From positions 1-52,690 of the forward strand of contig JAKBPI010000013.1 in assembly GCA_021829645.1 (NCBI GenBank): a DNA stretch of 52,690 nt. The letters run 5' to 3'. This DNA comes from Actinomycetes bacterium (GTDB taxonomy: Bacteria; Actinomycetota; Acidimicrobiia; Acidimicrobiales; Bog-793). Made by a program: the position numbers and the translations under genes. The notes beneath the pieces are model-generated. The model did not search any database and was not told the origin of the DNA. It was given only the letters and a program-made list of their open reading frames with translations. Below are positions 44,708 to 52,690 of this stretch, in pieces; the first letter of the stretch is position 1; the number at the start of each line of letters is the position of its first letter.

Positions 44708-46381
44708 CTATAGGGATACCCTTTTCCTGCGCCATCCTATGGATACCATGATCAAAGAGATAACCGCCAAGTAAAGCAGGTACATATTGACTCCGGACCA
44801 AGGCTCCCCTGTATGTATCGTCGTGACACTTTTAATGGCCTTTTCAATAGGTTTTTTGTAGACTGCCGTCTTTGCTTTGGTTTTCACTTTTTTCTTTGGG
44901 TGATATTTTTTAGCAACACGCAATTTGGTAATCACCAAGGTTGTGGTGGTTGTAGAAGTCGTGGTGGTCGGGGGTGTGGTGGTCGGGGGTGTGGTGGTGG
45001 TCGTGGTGGTCGGGGGTGTGGTCGAAGTTGTGGTGGTCGTGGTGGTCGAGGTTATGGTGGTGGTCGGGGGTGTGGTAGAAGTCGTGGTGGTCGGGGGTGT
45101 GGTCGAAGTTGTGGTGGTCGTGGTGGTCGAGGTTATGGTGGTGGTCGGGGGTAGCGGAATCGTAATTTTTACTGCGTCAATAACCCCGAATGCTTCCGAG
45201 TTGAGCATTATATACAACATATCAGGATTTTGCCCCACCTCGATGTAACGTGGAGTCAGATAAAAAAGAGGAGAAGCAAAATCAGGGCTGAAGGCAGAAA
45301 TCTCATTTGGACCGGTAATCGGCAGATTCATTATGAAATCTAAAATACCGCTACCGGAAGAATTGGAGTTCAATCCATACAACGCATCTTGAGTAGTCAC
45401 TGCATAGACTTCTTTAGATGTCGGATCATAAGCTAAAACATTTATGTAAACACCGCTATTTTCTATACCTGAACTTGTTATACCCGAGCTGCTGCTTAGG
45501 GTAGGAAGCACTGCTGTTGAACTCACGGTATTGGTAGTGCAATTGAATGCGATAATATCCCCGTTGCCAGCATCGCTTTGAGTAGCCAAATATAAAGTGT
45601 TGCTTGCTGGATCTAGAGCCGCTTGGAAGATACCACTTGAAGTAGTAATGGATTTTTCAGGCTGGTTTGTCAGAGTATTAATCGGGGTAATCTTACCCGA
45701 GTAAGTAATGGCATACAAAGTATTGTTTGCGGAATCAAATATTTCCTTTTCAATACCGATCGATGTCTCAATATTGGATCCTGGCTGGTTTGTCAGAGTA
45801 TTAATCGGGGTAATCACACCCGAGAAACTAGCCGCATACAAAGTATTGTTTGCAGAATCCAGAGCCATCTCCTCGGTATTGCCACTTGAAAGCGTAATGG
45901 GTTTACTTGCTGTTTTAGCCACAGTATTTATCGGATTGATCGTACCATAAAAGGAATTGACATATAAGGTACTGTTCGCCGGATCGAAAAGCCCGCTGTT
46001 GAGACCACTCGACATCTCAATGGGAGTTCCTGGCTCGTTTGTCAGAGTATTAATCGGGGTAACCGTACCGTAGAAAGAAATAGCATATAGTGTGCTGTTG
46101 GTCAGATCAAATGTAAGAGAGTTTAACCCGCTTGAAGCGCTAATAGAAATGCCTGAGGATTTTTTCGCAACATTCCATAGATCCACACTGCTGTTTCCAT
46201 TGATATATAGTTCACCATTGCCCGAGTCATAGAAAGATGCTCCGGGCATTGTAAGCGGTAGTGAATCGTACAACGAGTAGGTTGTGCCGGTTGTAGCTTG
46301 AGCTGAAATCGGAAACAAAATTGATACCAACGGCACCAATAATAAGATCAATGCTGCCAGTGACATCTTTTTATTATTCAT
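44708..46381 (-). CDS. Secreted beta-propeller-like surface protein with Thr/Pro-rich stalk and sorting-signal-like C-terminus
   Basis: From the ATG at 46381 (GGAG site upstream) the product is 557 residues. A signal peptide (MSLAALILLLVPLVSILFPI, cleavage near AQA) leads into at least six repeats of about 43 residues built on NTLYAxxFxGxITPINTLTN, resembling YncE/NHL-type beta-propeller blades. A Thr/Pro low-complexity stalk (about 75 residues of TTTTSTTPP type) follows, then a basic stretch. The end has TIHTGEPWSG, a membrane helix (YLLYLAVISLIMVSIG) and the tail WRRKRVSL. This layout fits wall or membrane anchoring, possibly by the sortase at 15633. The ligand is unknown. Confidence 0.82.
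   Translation of the reverse strand: MNNKKMSLAALILLLVPLVSILFPISAQATTGTTYSLYDSLPLTMPGASFYDSGNGELYINGNSSVDLWNVAKKSSGISISASSGLNSLTFDLTNSTLYAISFYGTVTPINTLTNEPGTPIEMSSGLNSGLFDPANSTLYVNSFYGTINPINTVAKTASKPITLSSGNTEEMALDSANNTLYAASFSGVITPINTLTNQPGSNIETSIGIEKEIFDSANNTLYAITYSGKITPINTLTNQPEKSITTSSGIFQAALDPASNTLYLATQSDAGNGDIIAFNCTTNTVSSTAVLPTLSSSSGITSSGIENSGVYINVLAYDPTSKEVYAVTTQDALYGLNSNSSGSGILDFIMNLPITGPNEISAFSPDFASPLFYLTPRYIEVGQNPDMLYIMLNSEAFGVIDAVKITIPLPPTTTITSTTTTTTTSTTPPTTTTSTTPPTTTITSTTTTTTTSTTPPTTTTTTTPPTTTPPTTTTSTTTTTLVITKLRVAKKYHPKKKVKTKAKTAVYKKPIEKAIKSVTTIHTGEPWSGVNMYLLYLAVISLIMVSIGWRRKRVSL
45001..45152. repeat. 71-bp direct repeat within a G/T-rich low-complexity tract
   Basis: Two identical 71-bp copies (45001-45071 and 45082-45152), made of smaller GTGGTCG-type units, encode the Thr/Pro stalk on the minus strand. 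The G/T-rich tract extends from about 44941. It is a likely site of length variation through slippage. Confidence 0.85.
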
Positions 46382-46681
46382 CGATTTAATCTCCATATAC
46401 CCAACCGCTGATGCCATTTACATCGTTTGGAATTGCCTATTTCATTTCATACTACTTTGGTATATTTTATGAGAATAAATCATATACCATGGAAAGCTTA
46501 AATCGCAGATAAAGCATTTAAGTTTTAGCAATTCTCCCTGTAGGATCACATAAAAAGATATGGGCAGCCATGAAATACGCTTAAGTATTGTTTCAAAAAA
46601 AGCATTAGTTTCCTTTATTAATTGAATTTTCAACTCTTCCGTTAACAAAAATTGCGCTTTCCCATGTAGAGTAGAAAGTAT

Positions 46682-47030
46682 GGGGGTGATAGGTATCGAC
46701 TCTGAATATCAAGATAGTGGAAGCGAGTCGTGGTCCCGGAGCCACGTTAAAGAGCCGGAAAATAAAATAAACGCCGAGCAACCGCTCGCACTTGCTGCTT
46801 AAATAACCAGCAACGCCCAACCGTTCTCAGTCTTATGGAACGAATTTGGGTGTCATAAAGTAGGACTTACGTTATTTGCCCATGTCGCAAGCAAATAACG
46901 GACACTAAAGCGACTAAAAAGACACTATGGCGTCAAAGGCAAGGCGTCTTTTGAAATTAAACCTTTGACTGCACTCGGAGAATAATTATCAAGATGTCAG
47001 AGGACGCGGGTTCAATTCCCGCCACCTCCA
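46682..47030 (+). ncRNA. ssrA: Transfer-messenger RNA (tmRNA)
   Basis: The 5' acceptor strand GGGGGTG (46682-46688) pairs with CACCTCC (47023-47029), followed by discriminator A. The tRNA-like T-arm is GCGGGTTCAATTCCCGC. The tag frame reads GCC GAG CAA CCG CTC GCA CTT GCT GCT TAA, giving AEQPLALAA, with the universal LAA end. CCA is not encoded. The pseudoknot-rich 3' half (46800-46980) contains paired segments such as TTATTTGC/GCAAATAA. At 349 bases it has normal length. Its partner smpB lies about 2 kb away. Confidence 0.95.
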
Positions 47031-47183
47031 CTACAATGCTGTATAAAATACTTTTCTAAGACTGGTTCTATGTCTATCACCATTTTGAAAAATAACGATA
47101 GGTCGGCTTTTGCATAAATAAAATATAAAAAATACGATTGTGCTGTTTACGTGTGGTACAAATCTAAAAGGGCTACAACGCAT

Positions 47184-47789
47184 ATGAGAAAAATTATTGT
47201 CTTATCATTCATCAGCTTAGACGGAGTCATGCAAGCGCCTGGCAGACCAGAAGAAGATACATCCAACGACTTTATACATGGCGGCTGGGTTGCACCGTAT
47301 TTTACTGCATCAGACAATGAGGCCGGTGAGTTTATGGCTAAACAAATGAGACCTGCAGATCTTCTTTTAGGTAGGAAGACATTTGAAATTTTTGCTAATT
47401 ACTGGCCAAATCATACAGATATGTGGCCAAGTATTCAACATGTAACCAAATATGTAATATCAAATACCATCGAGGAAAATAAGACAGATTGGCACAACGT
47501 TATTTTTCTCAAGAATATAGATGATATCAAAAAGCTCAAAAATTCAGATGGTTCTGACTTGCAGGTTCATGGGAGCGGCCAACTAATACAAGCTTTACTC
47601 CAAAATGACCTAGTTGATGAACTATGGCTCAAAACATTTCCCGTTATCCTCGGTCAAGGAAAAAAACTGTTTGATAGTAGCACCATCGCCGCAGCTTTTA
47701 CGCTAACCAATAGTCTGATCACAACAAATGGAGTAATTTTTGCCAACTATATGCGAGCCGGAGATGTTGCTACTGGTGTTATCGGATAA
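47184..47789 (+). CDS. Dihydrofolate reductase-like / RibD C-terminal domain protein
   Basis: The 201-residue protein belongs to the DHFR-fold RibD C-terminal group: IIVLSFISLDGVMQAPG at the start, ADLLLGRKTFEIFANYW in the middle, and VHGSGQLIQALLQNDLVDEL then FPVILGQGKKLFD near the end. These small proteins are common, NADPH-binding by fold, and of unknown substrate. I choose the ATG at 47184, which begins the conserved core, over a GTG 33 bases upstream. The following gap (47790-48029) has no gene. Confidence 0.88.
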   Translation: MRKIIVLSFISLDGVMQAPGRPEEDTSNDFIHGGWVAPYFTASDNEAGEFMAKQMRPADLLLGRKTFEIFANYWPNHTDMWPSIQHVTKYVISNTIEENKTDWHNVIFLKNIDDIKKLKNSDGSDLQVHGSGQLIQALLQNDLVDELWLKTFPVILGQGKKLFDSSTIAAAFTLTNSLITTNGVIFANYMRAGDVATGVIG

Positions 47790-48029
47790 TGATCATACTA
47801 CAATGAAGAATTCCTCTAGGCCTTTACAGCCGGCGAGGACACTAACTGAGATTTACTGATTTGAATACCAAATTCTTTGATAAATATTATCTCTTACCAC
47901 CTAAAATCCGCTATCTGGATTTGTGTCGACCCCGCAATCTTTGTCTAGAAGCTAGCGCGCAATAATCTTGTTGATGCTGTCCCAACCAATTGGATCCTTC
48001 TATAATCTTCGCTCGGCGTATATTGCATC

Positions 48030-48893
48030 TTAGTATCCTAGCTTAAAGCTATTAAAGAAATATTGATAGTTAGGTGCCTGGGTTTTCCCTTGGTTTGAAG
48101 CATATATGCCGTAAATAGTATGATTGGCTATAATTATCCTATTATCTTGATAAACGTAGTGACCTGATAATACGCCGGTCATCGCGTAATCAATTGCCGG
48201 CCACCCGTCAACAGTTATATTTCTCGAATAACTAAGATTTCCATCTTTTAGCTTACTAAGCTGCTGTTGGAGTCCAAGATTTAGCACCAACGTTGCCTCA
48301 TTAGGCGAAAGACTGAATAAATTTGGGTAATGAGCATATACCACAGAGTAAGCCGTATGTGCATTTTGTGATACGAATTCATGAAGAGTGTAAGACATGC
48401 CTTGCGCAGTGACTTTATCAACCTGGGCACCTACTTGGGGAGTAGTTGGAAACATTAAAGTAAAATTGCCTGTCTGATTGCTGAAAGATACCCAGCCTGT
48501 TGGAATACCATTGCTTGAAGTTGCAGTTTGAAAAGACTTTTGGTTATCATTAATCTGTGTTATCCCAACAGCTATCATCCCAGCAGATATTACTATAATA
48601 ATAATTAATATCTTGACCAAGCGTGCTGGACTAAAAGATCTGGCTAGGTACATAGCAGTTTGAATGCCAGTTGTGGTAGTATCAGTCGCTTGACTGTAGT
48701 AGGTGGATTCCCATCGAAAATTATCATCGGGATGATCAGTAACATTTGACTGAACGGTTTGCGAAGTGTATTGCTCCATGGATTCAGGCATTGCTGGCAT
48801 CACGGGACCAAGATTATATTGATTGATAAAGTCTTCAAAACTTGATATGTCTCTATAGCTACTCTCTGAATCAGATGTGTTTTCTGGATACAT
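48030..48893 (-). CDS. Hypothetical single-pass membrane protein
   Basis: The 287-residue protein has a polar, acidic N-terminal segment of about 90 residues, one membrane helix (about 92-113: VKILIIIIVISAGMIAVGI) and an outward domain of about 165 residues. That domain begins WVSFSNQTGNFTLMFPTTPQ, a pattern seen in many actinobacterial extracellular domains, where a W-xxF-xS-xxGxFsvxFP start is followed by a Y-SVVY strand, and ends FFNSFKLGY. The function is unknown. It has its own promoter region and no obvious operon partner. Confidence 0.78.
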   Translation of the reverse strand: MYPENTSDSESSYRDISSFEDFINQYNLGPVMPAMPESMEQYTSQTVQSNVTDHPDDNFRWESTYYSQATDTTTTGIQTAMYLARSFSPARLVKILIIIIVISAGMIAVGITQINDNQKSFQTATSSNGIPTGWVSFSNQTGNFTLMFPTTPQVGAQVDKVTAQGMSYTLHEFVSQNAHTAYSVVYAHYPNLFSLSPNEATLVLNLGLQQQLSKLKDGNLSYSRNITVDGWPAIDYAMTGVLSGHYVYQDNRIIIANHTIYGIYASNQGKTQAPNYQYFFNSFKLGY

Positions 48894-49337
48894 AGGATCT
48901 CACGATAGAAATATTTTTATTATAAGGCAACAATTAAATTAATTTTGCGTCTTTGTATATCGGCTAGACACATTTAAAACTGCGTATAGCATAATAAATA
49001 GTGTCCTAGCAGCAGAAAGAGGACTGTCTTTCGTATTCCAAGCACGCCATAGACAACCAATCTCATTCTTGCCTTAGATTGGCAACCAAAAACGACAAAG
49101 CCATTTAAATTCTAATAGGCAGATATAGACACCGCACAGTTCTCCTACTCCTAAACACAATTTAGAAACCGGAGATAAAATACCTTCATGCGATAGCATT
49201 CTATGACTACTACTGTAGTAATATCATGAATAAATTATATTTTCCGTTTGCAATTTTCCCATCCTTTATAAGATTTCATATTTGGCGTTTTATCTTCTCA
49301 TATTCAAAAACAACTAATGTCTAATGCGGAGGTATAA
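48894..49337. other. Intergenic stretch, including copied fabH leader
   Basis: This 444-base stretch has no gene that I can support. Its last 50 bases or so (from about 49290) resemble the leader of the intact fabH, sharing the sequence ACTAATGTCTA and the GGAGGTATAA ribosome binding site. The rest is AT-rich without recognised motifs. Confidence 0.6.
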
Positions 49338-49435
49338 ATGGGTGCACGAATAACCTGTTGGGGATATAAGTTGCCATAAAAAGTTATCGCCAATGATGAT
49401 CTGGCTCAAAAAATGGACACAGCGACTCATGGATA
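49338..49435 (+). pseudogene. fabH 5'-end duplicate (pseudogene)
   Basis: The first 32 codons copy the start of the intact fabH at 50614: M-G-A-R-I-T-C-W-G-Y-K-L-P, then a TAA stop, then KVIANDDLAQKMDT, against MGAQITGWGYKLPEKVITND in the intact gene. Even the leader with the GGAGGTATAA ribosome binding site is shared. One base has been lost relative to the intact copy near codon 29, and similarity ends abruptly near 49433. It cannot make a functional enzyme. Confidence 0.88.
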
Positions 49436-49729
49436 ATCGATGCCGCTGCTGACCTCGTTGGCACTTAAACCGTGTATGCGGCGCTGGAACTCGGTGTCGA
49501 CCCCAAAAGAATTGCCACAATTGCCGCAGGTCCGAATCCTCCAGGCGGAGCGACTCCCACTGGCGGTGGCAATGCTCCCAAAACTTCGTTCAGTCATATC
49601 ATTGAAGCCATTGTCACAGGGAAACTAAGAGTTCGCATAGCAGCCAGATTTCCCATGGAAAAAATCAGGGAAGCCGTAGCTATGCAACGAGATGGACACG
49701 TACACGGAAAAATTGCCATTGAACTCTAA
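49436..49729 (+). pseudogene. Zinc/quinone-type alcohol dehydrogenase (MDR) C-terminal fragment
   Basis: The frame reads DAADLVGT, stop, TVYAALELGVDPKRIATIAA, followed after a short Gly/Pro-rich stretch by GKLRVRIAARFPMEKIREAV and MQRDGHVHGKIAIEL. This is the C-terminal signature of medium-chain dehydrogenases (fPme-ireAv-xqxxGHvxGKiaIel). The cofactor-binding core and catalytic domain are missing. It is joined directly to the fabH fragment, forming a chimeric relic. Confidence 0.82.
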
Positions 49730-49801
49730 ATACTCTGCGTGAAACAACTTGATAGATGGTCTTTCTATAAACTACTCTTTTAGCATCGTAAATCAGATCT
49801 A

Positions 49802-50458
49802 ATGATAGAAGAGAGGATGGCTGTCATGTCAGGTGTAACACGCTCTTTATTTCATGTCGCCATAAAAGGGTTTCTCGAGACCGTAGACAGTTTAGAACAG
49901 GATCAAATGACTCTTATGGCGCTTGGAAACTTTAGTGTACGAGATCTCTTGGGACATACCAGTCGTGCCCTATCCACGATCGAAGATTACATCGTCCCCT
50001 CTATAATCTCAGTATCACAGATGACGGCCGTTTCCTACTTTACACACGTCTGGAAACCACTTGGAAGTAAAGAAAGAATGCTCCGTGATCAAAATATCGA
50101 AGAACGCGCCCACAGCACAGCTTTGAACTTTTCGGAAGACATGAAAGAAGCATTGCATAACTTGGCTCTACGTGTGGAAAACATTGTAAAAAATGCCAAT
50201 GACGATACAGCAGTCAATACTGCGGCGGGAGAAATGAAGCTAATAGAATACCTCCCAACACGTACATTTGAACTCAGCGTACACACTTTAGATCTGGCAC
50301 GTGCCACCGGAAAGCCCATTCCTGTCTGTCTGAAACCTGCCATAGAGGCAAGCCTGATGCTGGCCTCTAGCTTGGTAATTCAAAACAACGAAGCCTCAGA
50401 GGTACTGCTTGCCCTATGCGGGCGTGATACTCTTCCGACAGGCTATAGTATCGTTTGA
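49802..50458 (+). CDS. Maleylpyruvate isomerase-family (mycothiol-dependent, DinB-like) protein
   Basis: The 218-residue protein resembles the actinobacterial mycothiol-dependent maleylpyruvate isomerase group. Its four-helix DinB-like N-terminal domain includes FSVRDLLGHTSRALSTIEDY (conserved His), and a later segment has PTRTFELSVHTLDLARATGK with the second conserved His and Asp. These residues bind a divalent metal in the family. Internal ATGs at 49817 and 49826 are possible starts; the latter has a GAGAGGA site. Mycothiol dependence is inferred from the family. It lies between the chimeric relic and fabH. Confidence 0.8.
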   Translation: MIEERMAVMSGVTRSLFHVAIKGFLETVDSLEQDQMTLMALGNFSVRDLLGHTSRALSTIEDYIVPSIISVSQMTAVSYFTHVWKPLGSKERMLRDQNIEERAHSTALNFSEDMKEALHNLALRVENIVKNANDDTAVNTAAGEMKLIEYLPTRTFELSVHTLDLARATGKPIPVCLKPAIEASLMLASSLVIQNNEASEVLLALCGRDTLPTGYSIV

Positions 50459-50613
50459 GAGTGCTAAAGTTGCTCATGTATGCGATTTCTCACATTGATC
50501 CTATGTCACATCAAACAAAATCCACAAAGTTAGGTACCTATTATCCCTGAGGTTTTGTCTTTTTACATCTTCGGATATTTATAAAACGACTAATGTCTAG
50601 TAAGGAGGTATAA

Positions 50614-51528
50614 ATGGGTGCACAAATAACTGGTTGGGGATATAAATTACCGGAAAAAGTTATCACCAATGATGATTTGGCCAAGCAAATGGATACAAGT
50701 GATACATGGATCAGGGAGCGAACCGGAATTGCCAAAAGGCACATCGGGGGTACGACTTCCGAACTGGCCATAGAAGCAGGTAAAGCAGCCCTTGCCAAAT
50801 CAGGTACACCCGCTGAAGATATAGGACTTGTTATACTGGCGACAGCCAGTCCGGATCGCCTGATGCCCGCCACCTCAGCCAAAGTCCACGAGCGTCTCGG
50901 TATAAAAGGTGGTGCTTTCGATTGCAATGCCGCATGTGCCGGTTTTATATATGCACTCTTGAGCGCCTATAGTATTGCTGATAAATTCGCTACCAAAGTA
51001 CTTCTTATTGGCTCCGATACCCTGTCACGCTTTATCGACACCGAAGACCGACAAACAGCCGTCTTATTCGGAGACGGGGCCGGAGCTCTTGTTATCGAGC
51101 CCGACGCCAAAGAACTGATACTCGGTTTTGAAGCCGGCACAAACGGAAGCGGTGACAACCTCTTGCATATCGACCATGGTGACAAACTCAAAATGAATGG
51201 TAAAGAGGTTTTCAAACAGGCAGTCAGGAATGACTCTGAGTCCATAAAATTGCTTTTTCAAAAAACCTCTGTTTCCCCGAAAGATATCAAATTATTTGTT
51301 CCGCACCAGGCTAATATACGCATTATCGAAGCGGTAACCTCCAGAATCGATATACCTATGGAAAATACCATGGTAACCATATCTGAGACCGGAAACACCA
51401 CCGCTGCTTCCATTCCTCTTGCTTTGGCCCAGGCTGCCGATGCTGGCAGACTGACTAGGGGGGATTTAGTCCTCTTATCTGGGTTCGGCGCCGGAATGAC
51501 TTGGGCCAGCGTTATATTACGATGGTAA
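50614..51528 (+). CDS. fabH: 3-oxoacyl-ACP synthase III (FabH)
   Basis: The 304-residue condensing enzyme starts fatty-acid synthesis by joining acetyl-CoA (or a branched acyl-CoA) to malonyl-ACP. The Cys-His-Asn triad is visible: C108 in DCNAACAGFIYA, H231 in FVPHQANIRIIEA and N261 in SETGNTTAASIPLA. GFGAGMTWASVIL closes the fold. A strong AAGGAGGT ribosome binding site precedes the ATG. It lies 16 bases upstream of fabG. It is slightly shorter than the usual 315-330 residues. Confidence 0.95.
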   Translation: MGAQITGWGYKLPEKVITNDDLAKQMDTSDTWIRERTGIAKRHIGGTTSELAIEAGKAALAKSGTPAEDIGLVILATASPDRLMPATSAKVHERLGIKGGAFDCNAACAGFIYALLSAYSIADKFATKVLLIGSDTLSRFIDTEDRQTAVLFGDGAGALVIEPDAKELILGFEAGTNGSGDNLLHIDHGDKLKMNGKEVFKQAVRNDSESIKLLFQKTSVSPKDIKLFVPHQANIRIIEAVTSRIDIPMENTMVTISETGNTTAASIPLALAQAADAGRLTRGDLVLLSGFGAGMTWASVILRW

Positions 51529-51544
51529 AAATATTTATAGGAAA

Positions 51545-52321
51545 ATGATGGATACAGAAAAAGAAAACGCAATTAGAAAACCAAGAACTGTCATAGTAAC
51601 GGGGGGCTCCAGAGGAATAGGACTGACTGCCGCTAAGCAATTTCAGCTCCTGGGCGACAAAGTAGTCATAACATACCACAGCACAGAACCGTCTCAGATA
51701 GACACAACGCCGCCCAACGGCATGGAAGGACTTTACGATCTAAAAGCCTTACGCTGTGATATTACCTCCACTCAGGACATTGAAAATCTTTTCAACCAAA
51801 CAGAAGCGGAATTTGGCACTTGTGACGTATTGGTACTGGCAGCCGGTATCAACGACGACAGTCTATTGATTAGAATGTCTGAAGAAAAGTGGTCAAACGT
51901 CATAGATGCGAATCTGACCTCGTGTTACAAAGCAACAAAGCGAGCTTTACCGGCTATGCTAAAAAAAAGATCGGGAAGAATCATACTCATTAGTTCCGCT
52001 GTTGCCATGACGGGCAACCCTGGACAGACAAATTATGCCGCCACAAAGGCTGCCATGATAGGGTTTGGAAGGTCTTTAGCCAGAGAAGTAGCTTCCAGGT
52101 CTATAACTGTAAACATCATCACCCCTGGTCTTGTTGACACAGACATGCTGTCAGCTTTGACAAAAGAGCAATTGGAGGTACTCTCATCCAAAGTGCCGAT
52201 GTCGAGAGTGGGGACAAAAGAAGAAATAGCGGCTGCTATCTGCTTTCTGGCCTCTGATGAAGCTTCCTATATAACGGGAAGCGTTTTAGCCGTAGACGGC
52301 GGACTTGGTATGGGGCACTAG
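51545..52321 (+). CDS. fabG: 3-oxoacyl-ACP reductase (FabG-like SDR)
   Basis: The 258-residue short-chain dehydrogenase has the NADPH-binding TGGSRGIG (19-26), the AAG structural motif at 99-101, N123, the SS pair at 150-151, Y164 and K168 in YAATKAA, and NIITPGLVDTDM. FabG reduces 3-oxoacyl-ACP in fatty-acid elongation, and its position right after fabH supports that role over other SDR activities. The start could be either of two adjacent ATG codons. Confidence 0.92.
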   Translation: MMDTEKENAIRKPRTVIVTGGSRGIGLTAAKQFQLLGDKVVITYHSTEPSQIDTTPPNGMEGLYDLKALRCDITSTQDIENLFNQTEAEFGTCDVLVLAAGINDDSLLIRMSEEKWSNVIDANLTSCYKATKRALPAMLKKRSGRIILISSAVAMTGNPGQTNYAATKAAMIGFGRSLAREVASRSITVNIITPGLVDTDMLSALTKEQLEVLSSKVPMSRVGTKEEIAAAICFLASDEASYITGSVLAVDGGLGMGH

Positions 52322-52690
52322 ACTTGCTTATTCGCAGCCTTTCCTTATTATAATTGAATATAATTGCATTTATGAAATCTTCACATCGGTCTGCCTGCAA
52401 AGACAGGACTGACTTAAGATATAAAGTGTCACCAGAGAAATATTGACTGCACAAATGTGCTTTTAGCTATAACTTGCATATATACACCATTGGGATTTAT
52501 GAAGCAGCTTTTGCATCTTAATTTATGGGTAAAAAGTCAAGAGCAGGACCAAAAAACTCCATAATATCCCGTCTTTGACACCTAAATATTGAAATAATGC
52601 TCATTATGCCTAGTAGAGGTATGTGTTTCACAGTTTTACTGTGATTATTTTACTGGTGGAACAGATTTTTTAGTAGCTGCAATGAGTTTT
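52322..52690. other. Stretch after fabG, no gene seen
   Basis: The last 369 bases are AT-rich. I find no open frame with family similarity, no acpP and no strong terminator; a weak inverted repeat (GTCTGCCTGC...) near 52390 is the only structure noticed. Confidence 0.5.

Noticed and set aside
44941-45152. CRISPR-like repeats
   Set aside because: The units are short and contiguous, with no unique spacers, and they lie inside a coding sequence; no cas genes are nearby.
44813-45248. Open frames rich in Gly/Arg/Cys or Val on the + strand
   Set aside because: They are artefacts of the G/T-rich repeat that encodes the Thr/Pro stalk on the minus strand.
46442-46648. Leftward 68-codon frame between the surface protein and tmRNA
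   Set aside because: It is AT-rich with no ribosome binding site or similarity; probably chance.
46605-46820. Leftward 71-codon frame overlapping the tmRNA
   Set aside because: It covers the 5' half of ssrA and has no protein-like features.

Overview
The window looks like a stretch of chromosome from a low-GC (roughly low-40s % by eye) actinobacterium, most probably of the class Acidimicrobiia. The evidence is the gene content: the CysO/CysM/Mec protein-thiocarboxylate cysteine genes beside rph and rdgB, a PimB-type mannosyltransferase, a DUF4193-like zinc-ribbon protein, a mycothiol-dependent-isomerase-like protein, a long two-domain ThyX protein and a B12-dependent ribonucleotide reductase. 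This placement is inferred from gene families; no 16S or marker phylogeny could be run.

Layout. 1-5.7 kb: a pentapeptide-repeat relic, then a leftward dabB-dabA inorganic-carbon (DAB) pump with a small winged-helix regulator upstream. 5.9-7.4 kb: an NADP-type isocitrate dehydrogenase. 7.4-8.5 kb: three decayed leftward genes, the last a recognisable HxlR regulator fragment. 8.5-12.1 kb: an SRPBCC protein, a fused PabB-PabC folate enzyme, a possible transposase relic and an HNH nuclease. 12.3-16.8 kb: cobyrinate a,c-diamide synthase, divergent from a BtuF-like protein translationally coupled to a FhuF-like iron-sulfur protein, then a sortase. 16.9-18.3 kb: a frameshifted relic, a strong hairpin and a secreted CAP-domain-like protein. 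18.3-24.8 kb: a basic/disordered hypothetical protein, a three-gene overlapping cluster (acidic zinc-ribbon protein, hypothetical, GNAT), ThyX and TatA-TatC. 25-34 kb: tRNA-His, a VOC protein, two MFS transporters, a riboflavin kinase with a large insertion, NrdJ and an AlaC-like aminotransferase. 34-44.6 kb: a mainly leftward housekeeping run: F420/FMN luciferase-like enzyme, SRPBCC protein, PimB, a small Cys-rich protein, RdgB, RNase PH, CysM, CysO, a thiamine-type ECF transporter (YkoC-YkoD-YkoE) under a TPP riboswitch, a JAMM (Mec-like) peptidase and SmpB. 44.7-52.7 kb: a wall-anchored-looking beta-propeller protein, tmRNA, a RibD/DHFR-like protein, a membrane protein, a chimeric pseudogene made of a fabH 5' copy joined to an alcohol-dehydrogenase 3' end, then intact fabH and fabG.

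Functional links. NrdJ needs adenosylcobalamin, and cobyrinate synthase plus a BtuF-like protein are in the same window. SmpB and its RNA partner ssrA lie 2 kb apart. A sortase and a protein with a sortase-substrate-like C-terminus occur together. CysO, CysM and Mec form one sulfur-transfer pathway, here split by the thiamine transporter. At least six decayed genes suggest ongoing gene loss. I found no CRISPR array, prophage or intact insertion sequence. I did not find an unambiguous new multi-gene system. The best leads are the chimeric fabH/MDR locus, the riboflavin kinase insertion, the short tmRNA tag, the sortase-substrate signal and the acidic zinc-ribbon cluster.
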